DNA from: Leucosporidium creatinivorum
Taxonomy: Eukaryota; Basidiomycota; Microbotryomycetes; Leucosporidiales; Leucosporidiaceae
DNA: 64,000 nucleotides
Assembly (NCBI GenBank): GCA_001600635.1
Contig: BCKL01000017.1
Coordinates: 266,003-330,002 of the forward strand
Direction of reading: 5' to 3'
Position numbers and translations under genes: made by a program. The stretch's first letter is position 1. Each line of letters starts with the position of its first letter. A model generated the notes under the pieces. It did not search any database and had not been told where the DNA came from. It was given only the letters and a program-made list of their open reading frames with translations. Positions 32,089 to 42,759 of this stretch are shown one piece after another.

Positions 32089-33639
32089 TTAGTTCTGCTC
32101 GGCAGGGGCAGCAGCTCCGGGGCAGTCACGGGAGACTGTTAAAGAGGAGGGAGAGGGTTAGCTCAGGTTCGGCGAAGGCGAGGAGCGGCGAGCGAGAAGG
32201 GGAAAAGGGAAAGGAGGGAGGAGAGACGTACTGTGACCGGGCTGTCCGCACTGGTAGCAGTTCTTGGCCTGGGGAGCCTCGGTGCAGTCACGGGAGATGC
32301 TTTTTGTGGTGAAGGAGAGAGAGCGAAGGTCAACGACTGTTCGGTGAGAGCGAGAGGGAAGCGGGGGAAGGGAGAGAGAACCTACTGTCCCGATCCGCCA
32401 CAGTTGAAGCACTTCTGCTGGGTGGTGCAGTCACGCGAAAGGTGGCCGACTCCTCCGCAGCTGTCGAGTCGAAGGGGAACGAAAGCCGAAAGGTCAGCGC
32501 CGAGCTCGTCGACTTCGAAGCGGAGAAAGCTCGAACTCACGTGTAGCAGTTGCGCTGCTGCTGCTGGAATCCTCCACCGAAGCCGCCCTGCTGTCCTCCG
32601 TAGCCGCCCTGGCCGTAGCCTCCGGGGGCGCCGTACTGCTGTCCAGCGTTCTGGGGGCAGTTGCGGGAGATGTGGCCGACCTGGTTGCACTATTGATAGG
32701 CCGAGCGGTATATTAGTGATCGCTCTCGAGTAGAGGGGATGAAGGGAGCAGACGAACCTTGTAGCAGGTCTGTCCTCCTCCGTATCCTCCAGCTCCTCCT
32801 CCGGCGCCGTAGGCACCAGCGGGGTTCTGGGGGCACTCGCGCGAGAGGTGACCCTCGTCGCCGCACTTGTAGCAGGCCTTGGCCTTGCGCTCAGCGGGGC
32901 AGTCGCCTGTTGGTCGTCGAGAAGGAAGGGGGTTAGCTATCGCCGAGCCGAGATGGCGAGGAAGGGTCCCAACGCACGGGAAAGGTGACCCTCCTGGTTG
33001 CACTGTGGTATGATAAAGATTAGTATCGACGCCAGCTGTAGCGTGATAGCCGGCAACAACGCACGTTGTAGCAAGTAGGGGTTCCGGCCTTGGGGCATCC
33101 GGAGGCAAGGTGACCTTCTGCAGTCGGCGAAAGGGCGATTCGAGAGTCACGAGTGATCGTTCGCAGGAGATGTAGGGGAGTCGGTGATAGGTCGATAGTG
33201 TGCGAGGAAAGGAGGGAGAGGAAGGCAACATCATCAGCCGACCGCTTCCCCGTTCCGCCGAGAAGTTGTACGATAGACCGATTCCGAGAAAAGAGAAGAG
33301 AGCAACTTCTTAACCATCCCCCGTGCCCACCGCCGAACCGCCTCGTTTATGTAGGGGATTGAAAGCGATAGGCAATTGCAAGGTGAGAAGGACTCGAAGC
33401 TGCTCGAAACGACTCATCGACGCCCCTCGCTCCATCCTCACGCAGCTTGTCCGCTTGTGTAGTCTTGTGCACGCTCTGTGAGAAACTGCCGACGTACGCT
33501 CTCCACAGTTGTACTGTTGAGGGAAGCATGGGTGAGGTTAGCGACTGCGTTCAACTTTTCGCTCACCTCGCTCCTGCAGAGGAGCATGGCGTTCGGGGGA
33601 GGGGAGCTGCAGAGCGGGACGCACGCAGCCGCGCTCCAT
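32089..33639 (-). CDS. GIS2: CNBP/GIS2-type protein with seven CCHC zinc knuckles
   Basis: CNBP/Gis2 proteins bind single-stranded nucleic acid and mRNA and act in translation and mRNP assembly. Seven CX2CX4HX4C knuckles are encoded: CYNCGEQGHLASGC, CYNCNQEGHLSRDC, CYKCGDEGHLSREC, CYKCNQVGHISRNC, CYTCGGVGHLSRDC, CFNCGGSGHISRDC and CYQCGQPGHISRDC. Gly/Tyr/Gln-rich linkers lie between knuckles 3-4 and 4-5. Exon 1 is 33625-33639 (MERGC), exon 2 is only 16 bases (33498-33513, YNCGE) and exon 3 starts at 33117. Introns fall inside knuckles 1, 2, 5, 6 and 7. Intron 2 (33118-33497, 380 bases) is several times longer than the others here. The C-terminus is AAAPAEQN with stop TAA at 32089-32091. The 5' end is duplicated at 30.8-31.3 kb. 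Confidence 0.92.
33159..33434. other. conserved non-coding block inside CNBP intron 2
   Basis: This 276-base part of the intron is about 96-97% identical to 30798-31074, while adjoining intron sequence in the two copies is much more diverged. It has no conserved reading frame: the frame open in the other copy is closed here. It could be an intronic non-coding RNA, or a tract recently homogenised by gene conversion. Confidence 0.6.
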
Positions 33640-34159
33640 TGTTAAGTAAGTTGTTGGTCGGTAGGGTGAGGGTGTTAAAGCGAAGCGATTTGGGAAGAGC
33701 CAAGCCCAGCTCGCCGCTGCTCGACGAGTTCTGAACAACTCGAGAGGGGCCTTCGAGTCACTTCTTCTCAACGATGAGTAAGCTACAGCAGTGGCGTAGA
33801 CCATTCTGTAGCTGTCTCTGCCGGGTTCTCAGCCCCCCTCGGACCGACTCGGTTGACGGTCGTCCTTCGCTCGGCGCCACAGCTCAGAGCTGCTCGGCTC
33901 GAGCTTTCATCTCGACCTGTAGCCCACCAGGACGTGGTCACGACTAGTACCCAACACGCCACGCTCTCTCCAGTCTCGTCTGCATCTCATCTCGCTCTTG
34001 TCGTCACACCTCATCTCAACTCGCTCGGCGCTTCTCCCATCTCGTCTCGCTCCGCTCAACAGCGAAGGCGGAAAGGGCGAAAGCGAAAACATCGATACAA
34101 GCAAAGGGGGGTCACATCTCAAAAGGTCGAAGATCCAAAGCGGAGGCGGCGCTAAGCGT
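33640..34159. other. intergenic region upstream of CNBP
   Basis: About 520 bases between the CNBP start and the uS2 stop. It should carry the CNBP promoter. No gene is seen. Confidence 0.4.
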
Positions 34160-35639
34160 CTACCATCCTTCGGTGGCGGGGTTGGCGGTCGAAGGGACGG
34201 GAGCCTGAGGCTCAGCCGCCCAGTCCGAAGCTCCAGTGTCGGCAGCCCAGTCGATATCTGTTGCGGACCAATTGTATGGGAGTGAAAGACGTCAGTATTG
34301 ATCTGAAAGGCGGATCAAGGAGCGCAAGAAGCCGAGCCGAGCAGGCAGAGGCGAGCTCCATACTTCCTGTGATGACGAAGGTGGAGCAGGTTTGGGCTGC
34401 TCGGCGTATCGACGAGCGGTGGAGGTTGTGGAGGTGGAGGAGGGAGGGCAAACGAGAGCAGGGGAACAGGGTACGAACCGGCCTCGGCGGAGGGGAAAGT
34501 GGCGTTGGCAGCGGCGGCCAACGCGGGGTTGACGCCCTCGAGCTCGTACTCGTTGACGGCGGCGCCCTCTTGAGGAGCGGCGGACTCGGCGGCAGCGAGG
34601 GCCTTGAGCTCGGCTTGAGTCTCGAGGTCGCGCTCAACCTCTTCGGGGTCGCGGTACTGTGGGAGTTGCGAAACGGGTCAGCGCGGCTCGGTGAAGAATA
34701 TGTGCGAATGAACGCACGAAGAACATGTCCATCATGACGGGCCAAGCGTCGGGAGTGCGGGCGACGGTTCCCCTCAAGCGGAGGACCTCGCGGGCGAGGA
34801 GCCACCAAATGAGGCCAATCGAGTGCTTCGCCTTGTTGTTGGCAGGGATGGCGCAGTCGACGTAGGAGAGGGGCGAGTCGGTATCGCAGAGGGCAATGAC
34901 GGGGATGTTGACGTAGGAGGCCTCGCGGATCGCCTGCTGGTCGGCGCGGGGGTCGGTCACGATGATGAGACGGGGCTCCTTGAACGAGCGGGCGGTGATG
35001 GAGTTGGTGAAGGCTCCGGGGACGAAACGACCGGCGATCTGTGATGGGTGTGGGAGTTAGCGACGTGCGGGAGGACCGCCGAGGGGAGCAAGGTCAAACG
35101 AACGGCTTGAGCTCCGGTGTTGGCGGCAAACTTGAGAACGGCACGCTGTCCGTAAGGGCGAGCAGAGATGACGACCACGTCGGCGGGGTTCTCGATTGCG
35201 GCTGTAGAGTGGAGCAAGAGGGGCAGTGGTCAGCTCTCGGTTCGGCTCGCTTTCGGAGGTCTGTAGCTCGAGAGGAGCACTCACCGATGATACGAGCAGC
35301 AAAGACGATCTTCTCCCAGGTCTTGCCGACGTTGATGAGGTTGACACCCTGCAAAGCGCGCAAGAAGGCTAGGTCAGCTCCCTGCTCGGCGCCGTGTCGC
35401 TCTGGGGTAGGCCGACTCACATCAGCGCGGCGCTTCCAGACGTAAGGAACCATTTTCTTCTCGACGTTCTTGGACCTGAGAAGGGTGCAGCGAGCATTGG
35501 TCAGCTCCCGTTCGCTTGCAAGCTCCGGCGTTCGAGCGCTCGCTACTCACCCGATGTGTGACTGGGCAGCAAGGAGCATCTGGATGTCCTGCTCGGAGGC
35601 CTGGAGAGCGGCAGGAAGGCGGGAAGAAGCGGGCGACAT
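34160..35639 (-). CDS. RPS0: 40S ribosomal protein S0 (uS2, RPSA)
   Basis: uS2 is a small-subunit ribosomal protein needed for late 40S maturation. The start at 35639 gives [20 protein letters not shown], then [10 protein letters not shown]. Following exons read [114 protein letters not shown] and [12 protein letters not shown]. All are highly conserved in RPSA. The C-terminal tail is acidic and ends [13 protein letters not shown] through ATEGW, with the stop TAG at 34160-34162. About six introns are present; the last one (about 34259-34480) is the longest. No snoRNA boxes were recognised in its introns. Confidence 0.96.
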
Positions 35640-36284
35640 GTTTGTTTGTAGGTGGGTGGGAGCTGGAAACGGCGGGAAAGAAGGGATCAGCTCGTGCTCG
35701 TCTCGCTGGCAGGCTGCTGCTGCTCCGACATCCGAATCCACTTCTGCACATCCTTCTGCACCTCTGCTAGCCCCCTGCAGCCCACGCTGTAGCCTTCTCG
35801 CCCTCCTTCGACCGCTTGATGCAAGTTTTCCTCGACGCGCGGTCCCCTCCGGACTGTATAGCGGCGAGGCCGGCCCTGTAGGCGTGTAGAGACTCTAACG
35901 TACGTTTTGAGTAGGTTGACGAAGACGGTGAGCTTGAAGTCGAGTGAGGATGCGAGTGGTTGAAGGACAAGCTGGTCGACTTGAAGCGCGAGGTCGAGGC
36001 TCCAGATTAAGGAGGCTCAGCGTGAGCTCGTGAGGCTACAAGCGGGGAAGAGCATTACTCACAACCTATTCGGATGTCGTTCCTGCTGTCCAGTCTTACA
36101 CTGAGGGTTTGGAAGGCCTGCCTCGGCGATGAGGTTCGCACGTCTGGCTCTCTTTTCCGCTCTACAGAACAAATTGGCTCGAAGGACTCAATTCGGATAT
36201 AATTGCTACAACAGGTGCCTACGGCTACAGACTAACAAACACAGCAGAGTCCCGCTCTACCTCAGCCGAACCCTCAGCTCGGCG
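35640..36284. other. intergenic region upstream of uS2
   Basis: About 645 bases holding the promoter of the ribosomal gene and the 3' flank of the DUF6534 gene. Short open frames here have no convincing coding features. Confidence 0.4.
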
Positions 36285-37805
36285 CTACCAATCTGCACAA
36301 TCCCTCTCCCGGTCCCACTTCAGCCCCGGTGCTGGGGGTCCCGCTGATTGTGGCCGTACAGCGTCGGCCGACCTGTGCCGGAACAGCAGGCCGTCCAGGT
36401 CTACTTCTGTTCGAACAACCGTCTCGTGCTGCACTTCGACGCCGCCGAGCCTTGTTGAGCCGTTCGGGGGATAGAAGGTGGCCTCTCCTGCTTCTTCCCG
36501 CTTGCTAGGGGGACTGGGGATGGCTTGTCGGGAGGAGAGGGTGTAGATGAAGGAGATGGTGTAGAGGGAGGGGAGGGGAAGGTTGAAAGCGAAGACGGCG
36601 TTGACGGTGGACATCTGGCCCATCGGGAATACGGTAGCCATGAAAGCGCCAGCGAGGGCGAAGAGTGTGGTAGGAACCGCTGCCTTCATGGCGGTTGTTG
36701 CGATGGTGGAGAGGAGAGAGTCGGTGGAGGAGCCCGAGCGAAGGGACCGGATTTGGAAGACTAGGGTGCTGCTGATGGCGAGGTCGATAGTGGCCGCACA
36801 CCATAGGTAGGTCCCTGTATTGAATAAAGTGTGCGAAGAGATGGAGGAAGAGTTGAGGAAATAGGGTACGGGATTGTCAGCGCCGAGCTTTGCACCGAGA
36901 CGACGGCCGCGCGCTGTGTCCCATCAGCTTCAAGCTCACCAATAAGGCTGTTGTAAGTGAAGGGCGCTGCTAAGCTCTCTTCGTTGAAACAGATGAGCAA
37001 GTTGAGGACGGTGGAGCCTGCCAAAGTGAGTCCAGCTTCGAGTCAGCCAGCCGGCCTCTAGCTCATCGATGTCCTCTCGCTTACCGACGTTTGCAAGCCA
37101 TGCCACGGAGATCAAGAGGGCCATGATGCAAATGAATGACGTCCGAAGAGAGCGGCGAGAGCCAAAGACTGAGGAAGCCCGAAGTGCTAAAGTCGATTGA
37201 ACGAGGATAGCGACGCTGCCGAGAAGAGCGATGGGGGCCGCGTCGAGCGGCTTGATGAGAAAAAGAGTCTCGGCATCTCTGCGATGGGTTGAAGATGATG
37301 ATGAGCGTCCACCTCCCAGCTACAGACCCTCTCCTAACCTGCAAGCGCCGAGCTTGGCCTTCAAGTTCTGACGCCGACTCACCTGCGCTGTGAAGTCCCG
37401 TAGATGAAGTTCTCCGCCCAGTTCACTGCCATACATGCTGTATCTAGTAGCATAACGAGCCAGAGGGTGGTCTGCAGAGGATGAAAGCGCGTCGAAGGTC
37501 AGCTGAGTGCACTCCCTCGCTATCTCGCCAGAAGCGCCTACCTTCGTCCTGCGAGTGTCGTTCCGGTACAGGTCCGTGCTGAGGTAGCTCGAGAAAGCGT
37601 TCAAGCAGATCCCGTACAACATGAGATGAGTCGACCAGCCCTGCAGAGCGATGAACGGGTCATGATCAGCTCCCTCCATTTCCCATCCTGCTGACTTGCT
37701 CTAACGCGCGAAGCAACGACTTACAGCGATGGGAGGGCCAATGTACGCTGTAGCAACAGCCTGAGTGGCCATTGGACCTCCGGGAACGTTGAGCGGATCA
37801 TCCAT
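36285..37805 (-). CDS. DUF6534-type seven-helix membrane protein
   Basis: This belongs to a large basidiomycete family of predicted seven-transmembrane proteins with a C-terminal DUF6534 domain; function is unknown. The start at 37805 gives MDDPLNVPGGPMATQAVATA and YIGPPIA. Hydrophobic segments follow: STHLMLYGICLNAFSSYL, TLWLVMLLDTACMAVNWAEN, PIALLGSVAILVQSTL, FICIMALLISVAWLANVG and TYLWCAATIDLAISSTLVFQ. The DUF6534 core reads SLLSTIATTAMKAAVPTTLF, then MGQMSTVNAVFAFNLPLPSL and YTISFIYTLSSR. A polar tail of about 85 residues ends CADW. Some five introns interrupt it; stop TAG is at 36285-36287. A receptor-like role is often supposed for the family but is not established. Confidence 0.82.
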
Positions 37806-38553
37806 AAATCGGGCGACTCGGCGCAAGAGCAGACGAGGGGAAGAGGACAAGCAACATGCGGAGAGCGCATCGAGAGATCCTCCTGCGCGTCTTGTTCATC
37901 GAGAGCGCGAAACCGAGCCTGAGCCGCGCAAGGAGAGTGCTCAGTGGGGTAAGCAACTAGAGCTCACATTAACGCTGTCCTGCCGGGAAAGAAACGTGAA
38001 AGATAGCCCCCGCCGTCTACGTCTCGACCTTCTGCACTTCGGTAGGATGCGAGAGAAGCGGAGAACGCCGCCTACTTTGACCACTTTGAGGTCCTACCCG
38101 ACTTGTGCTTGCTACGGTCCCTTCTTCGGCGAGCGAAGGAGGCCAACCGAGCCGGAGTTCCGCGTTCGAGACAGCTCTTTCGACCAGCGGCATCGAGTTG
38201 CCCAAGGAGCGCTCGTGACACGGTGCTGGGGGGTTCTGCTGTAAGTATCGCCCTCAGCGTGCCCTCCATGCAGTCTCTCTCATCGCCTGACCTCCCGCAC
38301 CGAAGGCGGCGGCGCCGATTCTCGGTGAGGCCGACTACTCGACGTTTTGTACGATAGCGGAAACAGGGTGGAACGATTGTTCAATCGGCGTTGGTCCCCC
38401 GCCGAAGGGTCACTCCCTCGAACAAGCGAAGGTCGGCAGTAGGAGAGAGCCCGGCTCGGCGCTTCGCTGACCCTCGGCAAAGACGACGACTATGCAAGTG
38501 AGTTACAGCGGAACGGAGGTACGAATGCTAGGGGTCAACTGTAAACTTGCTAT
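37806..38553. other. intergenic region, no gene recognised
   Basis: About 750 bases between the DUF6534 gene's start and the reductase stop. It contains short frames on both strands but none with coding composition, domains or plausible introns. Confidence 0.45.
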
Positions 38554-41421
38554 CTATAGTGAGAAGTGTTCCGAGTGTGAGTCGATGCCGCCAACCCTCG
38601 CCTGCTTAGCGATGGGGACTCGGGCGACGGCGTTTCGCATCTCGGCCTATAGAGAGGAGAAGGAGTCAGTGAAGAGCTCTACAAAGAGCTCGAAGCCAGA
38701 AGCAGTCACTCACGATCATGTTGCCTGGCCCGCAGACGACGACCGCCATACCTCCCGTCCTCACCCTCACTGGACCGACCTCCTTCGGCTCTCTTACTCC
38801 CTCAACTCCACCGCTACAGCACGCTCCACCCGTCCCCGCACAGCATCCTCCTCCGCAGACAGGCGCCTTCTGCGCTTCGACTCCTCTGCCAGGCTTGCTC
38901 GAGCAGCAAGCCGGCGCCGAGGTCGAAGTCGAGAGCTCGATGATTGCGTCGTCCTCCTTGGGGGACTCCGAGGGAGGAGAGCAGCAGCTTTTGCCCTTCG
39001 AAAGCACCGGCACTTCATTGAACGACTGCTTCTCGCCCTTCTTCTCGTCCTCACTGCTGCCTCCGCCGAGCAGCTCGATCCCGTTGGCCGGTCCCGGACC
39101 TCCACAGCACTCCTCCTCATCGTTGGCGCAGATTCCATCGCCGTCAATCTCTCCGCAGCGGCAGATGGGATAGCAGTTGCCACAGGGAGCGAGAGCGGCG
39201 GCGAGGGTGTCGTGCACGAGGGTAGGAAGGTGAGGGCGGGCGTAGATGTGTTGGGTGTGAGGGAGTGGTGCGAAGCTGGTAGAGGTGGGCGATGGAGGGT
39301 AAGTCGAGGTGTTGGGAGAAGCAGAAGAGGGCTCGGTCGTGAGAGTCGGATCGCAAGTGAGGAANATGCGGAGGGTGATNNTNAGNTTGGGAATGGAGGA
39401 GACCGAGTCGATGAGAGTGCGAAGGGGCTCCTCGAACCAAGCGATTTGTGCTGCAGANTCGANNTGTCAGCATCGCAACAGCGAGAAGAGCAAACGAAAG
39501 CCGAGNGCGCACCCTTGTCCCTGACCGCCCAAACGACCTCAATCTTGCCTCCTCGACCGTTCTGCTTCCTCTTTCCCAGCACCTCGTCCAGCACACCCAG
39601 CGTAAAGCTCATGCCACTACCTCCAGCGACGAGCAACACCGTCTCCTGCTNGACCTCTACGAAGGTGCCCAAGCCTCCGTACGGGCCCTCGACGAGAGCG
39701 AGCATGTGCATCGTCTTCCTCCTTCCATCGCCTCCCTCGCGTGCCAGCTCATCCGCTTGAGCTTGAGCAACCCTCCGACCGAGAAGAGCCGTATCATAGA
39801 GGTCGCCCGTCCAAGTTCCCTTGCCGCACGAGCGAACCAAGAGCTCGGCGCCGCGGTCGGGGGAGGAGGCGTTGAGGATGCCGTGGGAGCGAGGAGCGTT
39901 AGAGATGCTGAAGGGATGAGCTTCGAAGGCGCGGAAGAGGGAGAAGATAGTGGGTGAGGGAGGGGTGAAGAAGAGTCGAAGTGAGACGTGCTGGCCAGCT
40001 CTGCGAGGTAATGAGAGGTCAGCGAAACAGCGAGAGCGGCAAGAGCAACACCGAGCACACCTCCATCCTCCATGTAACCCTCGCATCGCTACGCGCACCA
40101 TCCCACCCTCCATCGCCTCGACCTCAACGTAGCGCACTCGCATGCCCGCTAGCCGACCGAGAATGTCGAGGCCGTAGATGCCGACGACCGAGTAGGTGGC
40201 CCATCCTTGAGCGTAGATGGTGTGCTTGTTGACAAATACGAGGAAGCCGATGATGCCGACATAGTGCAGGATGAAGAAAGCGGGGTAGGAGAAGCGGCGA
40301 AGAGGTCCAGCCGACGAGATGGCGATGATGAGGAGGAAGACGAGGGCTCCGATACCGCGTTGCTCTTTGGTGCCGGAGAGAAACTCGGTCACTTGATGCG
40401 AGGGAGCGTGCTGTGGTAGAGGCGAGAGGTCAGCGTGAGCCGAGCCGAACTCGAGAGACTCAAGAGGCAGCAACTCGCCTGAATCGTCCAAAAGTAGAAG
40501 TGGAGCAACACCAGCAGGACCAACATTCTTCCCAGCCAGCGATGAAGAAAGTTGACGCTGGTCCAGCCCTTGCCGAGCAGCCACTGAACGGCGCCGTTCT
40601 TTGAGGAGAGGACGAAGGTGGGCGGGATGGCGGCGAGGGCGAGAAATCCGAACCTGTTGGGGTTGGTGCGAAGCTCGGACTCGGGTAGGAGGGTGGCGAG
40701 GAAGAAGGCGGGGATGAGGAGGGTGATAAGGAGGGTGCCGAATGAGAAGGGGAGGAGGTTGCGCGTAGGATGGCACGACGCGGCTCGGCGAGTTCGGAGG
40801 AGAGGGATACGGTCGAGGGAAAGGAAAGATGGGAAAGGAGGAGTCGCCAGAGCCAGCGACTTGACGGCGGCAGAAATCGCGAGGATGGGCCGAGGCAGTC
40901 GACTCCGCTTGACGGTAGAAGGAGCTGGCTCGGTCGAGTCGATCTGACGGTATCCTCCACTTATATCTTCATACACCCCGAGCCGACCAGCGAGAGATCC
41001 TTCTCTCCATCGTCCCGATCTCAGCCAGCCGAGGATGCTGGGGAGGGTGAAGAGGAAGGCGAGGGCGAAGAGGCAGGTCCAAGCGATGCTGAAGTATCGC
41101 TGGTAGCGTGGGTCCGTGACATACGAGTCGTAGACTGTGCAGGTGAGCAGCNGAGGTCAGCNTACAGTCAATCGCGTTCGTGAAGAGTGGCCATGTCCCG
41201 AGAGCGCCCGTGTCGGCTCGGTCGTCGGAGTCTGCTACATATAGCTCGGTGGAAGTCGAGCAGGCTCTGTATCACATCCCTGACCAACCTAGCCTCCACC
41301 CCGACGGGGAAGCCACACCGAGCTAGCCAGCCGAACAGCTGCGCGCGACCAGGGGATGGGTCGACTCACCTGCCCATCCACTGCATGGGATCGGAGCTCC
41401 CGCTGCGTTATTGCACGACAT
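38554..41421 (-). CDS. plasma-membrane ferric/cupric reductase with Cys-rich insert
   Basis: FRE-family reductases move electrons from NADPH through FAD and two haems to reduce extracellular Fe(III) or Cu(II). The start at 41421 gives MSCNNAAGAPIPCSGWAG, then an intron and YDSYVTDPRYQRYFSIAWTC. Haem-binding His residues lie in LHRWLGRMLVLLVLLHFYFW and HYVGIIGFLVFVNKH. FAD binding is shown by AGQHVSLRLFF and HPFSISNAP, NADPH binding by VEGPYGG, LLVAGGSGMSFTLGVLDEVL and VVVCGPGNMI. After a last intron the end is AEMRNAVARVPIAKQA to SEHFSL, stop at 38554-38556. Between the two NADPH motifs is an insert of roughly 150 residues with several CC pairs (EEECCGGPG, SCCSPP, ACCSSKPG, GGCCAGTGGACCSGG). 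Unresolved bases affect 39365-39651 and an intron near 41152. It shares its promoter with the CTR gene. Confidence 0.92.
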
Positions 41422-41889
41422 GTTACTAGCTCTTCCCTACGCTGCTCAATGACCCGCCGATGAGGCTACAGAGAGAAGCTGCTCTCTCGCCTGAGCTGCG
41501 CTGGAGAGCCGGGTGCGGCTTGTTGCTGATGTGTGTAGCCTCTGATAAGCTGGAGGGCTGTAGGAGACCAGCCGGAGCGAATGTCGGAGGTGAGAAGAGA
41601 CGAGTACAAGTGAACGGCAGGAAGCAGAAAGAGATGGCGATTTGAGCCGAGCTGCTCTCTCCTTCCTGCTCGTCCTCCTCGACTCGCTCGGCTCTCGTCT
41701 CTCGCCCTTATCCGTCTGCTGCAGCTGCGCCGTCTGCTCCAGAACAGTTTACAGGATCGTCTGCTGCTTGCTTGTGCTCTGCGATTCGACTACACCCCGC
41801 CACTGGTGAGTAGCTCGCCTCATTGTTCGTCTGGCCGCGCTCATCCTTCTCGTTAACTAGGAACCAGCTCGCTCGCTCACTAGAGCACA
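41422..41889. promoter_or_regulatory. shared divergent promoter of the reductase and CTR genes, with GATA-type sites
   Basis: 468 bases separate the two divergent start codons. TGATAA occurs at 41544-41549 and its near-complement TTATCC at 41708-41713; both fit the GATA core bound by fungal iron regulators (SRE/Urbs1/Fep1 family). Co-regulation by metal is inferred. A short leader intron before the CTR start (GTGAGT near 41811 to CTAG near 41860) is possible. Confidence 0.5.
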
Positions 41890-42592
41890 ATGGCGCACAG
41901 TCACGGTAGCATGGACATGTCCTCGATGGTGAGCTACAACCGTCACAGCTCCGAGCCGTCCCGTTCTCAACTTTATCTCTCCCTCCCGACAGGACACGGG
42001 CACGACCAATTCGACCACTTCGACAATGATGATGACCTCGTTCACTACAGCGTGCGTGCTGACATCTCTCATCTCTACCTCTCGCACTGACGGTCGCTCC
42101 GAATTACTCAGACTCGGCGCTTCCAATCTCTGGTTCACTTCCTGGACTCCCACCTCCGCCGGTGCAACAGCAGGCGCCTCAATAGGCCTATTCTTCCTCG
42201 CCATCTTCTCTCGCCTCCTCTCCGCCGTCCGCTCCTCCGCCGAGCACTCCTGGGCCGAATCCCTCGCCCTCCGGCGTCAAGCCATCCGACTCGACCTCAT
42301 CGAGGACAAGTCCTTCGCCAAAGGCTCTTCTACCCCTTCCTCGACTATCAATGATCGCCCACCCACCGTCGCCGCCAAGTTCAAGCAGGCTCCTCCCTTC
42401 CTCTGGTCTATCGACGCCCCCCGAGCAGCCCTCTTCGGCCTCCAGGCGTTCGTCGGCTACCTGTTGATGCTGGCGGTCATGTCCTACTCGGCGTGGTTCT
42501 TTATTGCCATCATCGTCGGGCTGATGAGTGGGGAGCTGCTCTTTGGTCGGTGGAGTACACATGCGGGAGCGGGAGACGGCTTGCACTACTGA
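41890..42592 (+). CDS. CTR: CTR-family high-affinity copper transporter
   Basis: CTR proteins form trimers that bring Cu(I) through the plasma membrane. The start at 41890 gives MAHSHGSMDMSSM, a Met/His-rich extracellular copper-gathering segment. After two introns (41929-41992 and 42052-42111) come LWFTSWTPTSAGATAGASIG and LFFLAIFSRLL (TM1), a cytosolic loop of about 70 residues, AALFGLQAFVGYLLMLAVMS (TM2) with the pore motif MxxxM, and FFIAIIVGLMSGELLFGRW (TM3) with the packing motif GxxxG. Exons of 39, 59 and 481 bases total 193 codons, so the protein has 192 residues. All diagnostic motifs are present. The promoter is shared with a metalloreductase and the gene converges on a BIM1-like copper protein gene 168 bases away. 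Confidence 0.95.
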
Positions 42593-42759
42593 GGGAGCTC
42601 GAGACTTGAAGAAGCCGCTGGCCGGTAATGTAGCTGTCTTGTCTATACTCTGCTCGGCCGACAACAGACTCTTGTACAGCGAACGAAGAGATTGCGATTA
42701 CTGCTGTGTCCTTTTGCACTGTTCAGCCTCCGAAGCCTAGCGACGATCCCCTCTCCTCC

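Noticed and set aside
33118-33660. Idea that an insertion had removed the first exon of CNBP
   Set aside because: Exons 33625-33639 and 33498-33513 join in frame with exon 3 to give MERGCYNCGEQGHLASGC, a complete first knuckle.
30798-33670. Two similar 500-base segments flanking a gene, at first resembling terminal repeats of a mobile element
   Set aside because: The right copy is the real 5' end of the CNBP gene (exons 1 and 2 and intron 2), and the left copy is a duplicated fragment of it. No element genes or target-site duplications are present between them.
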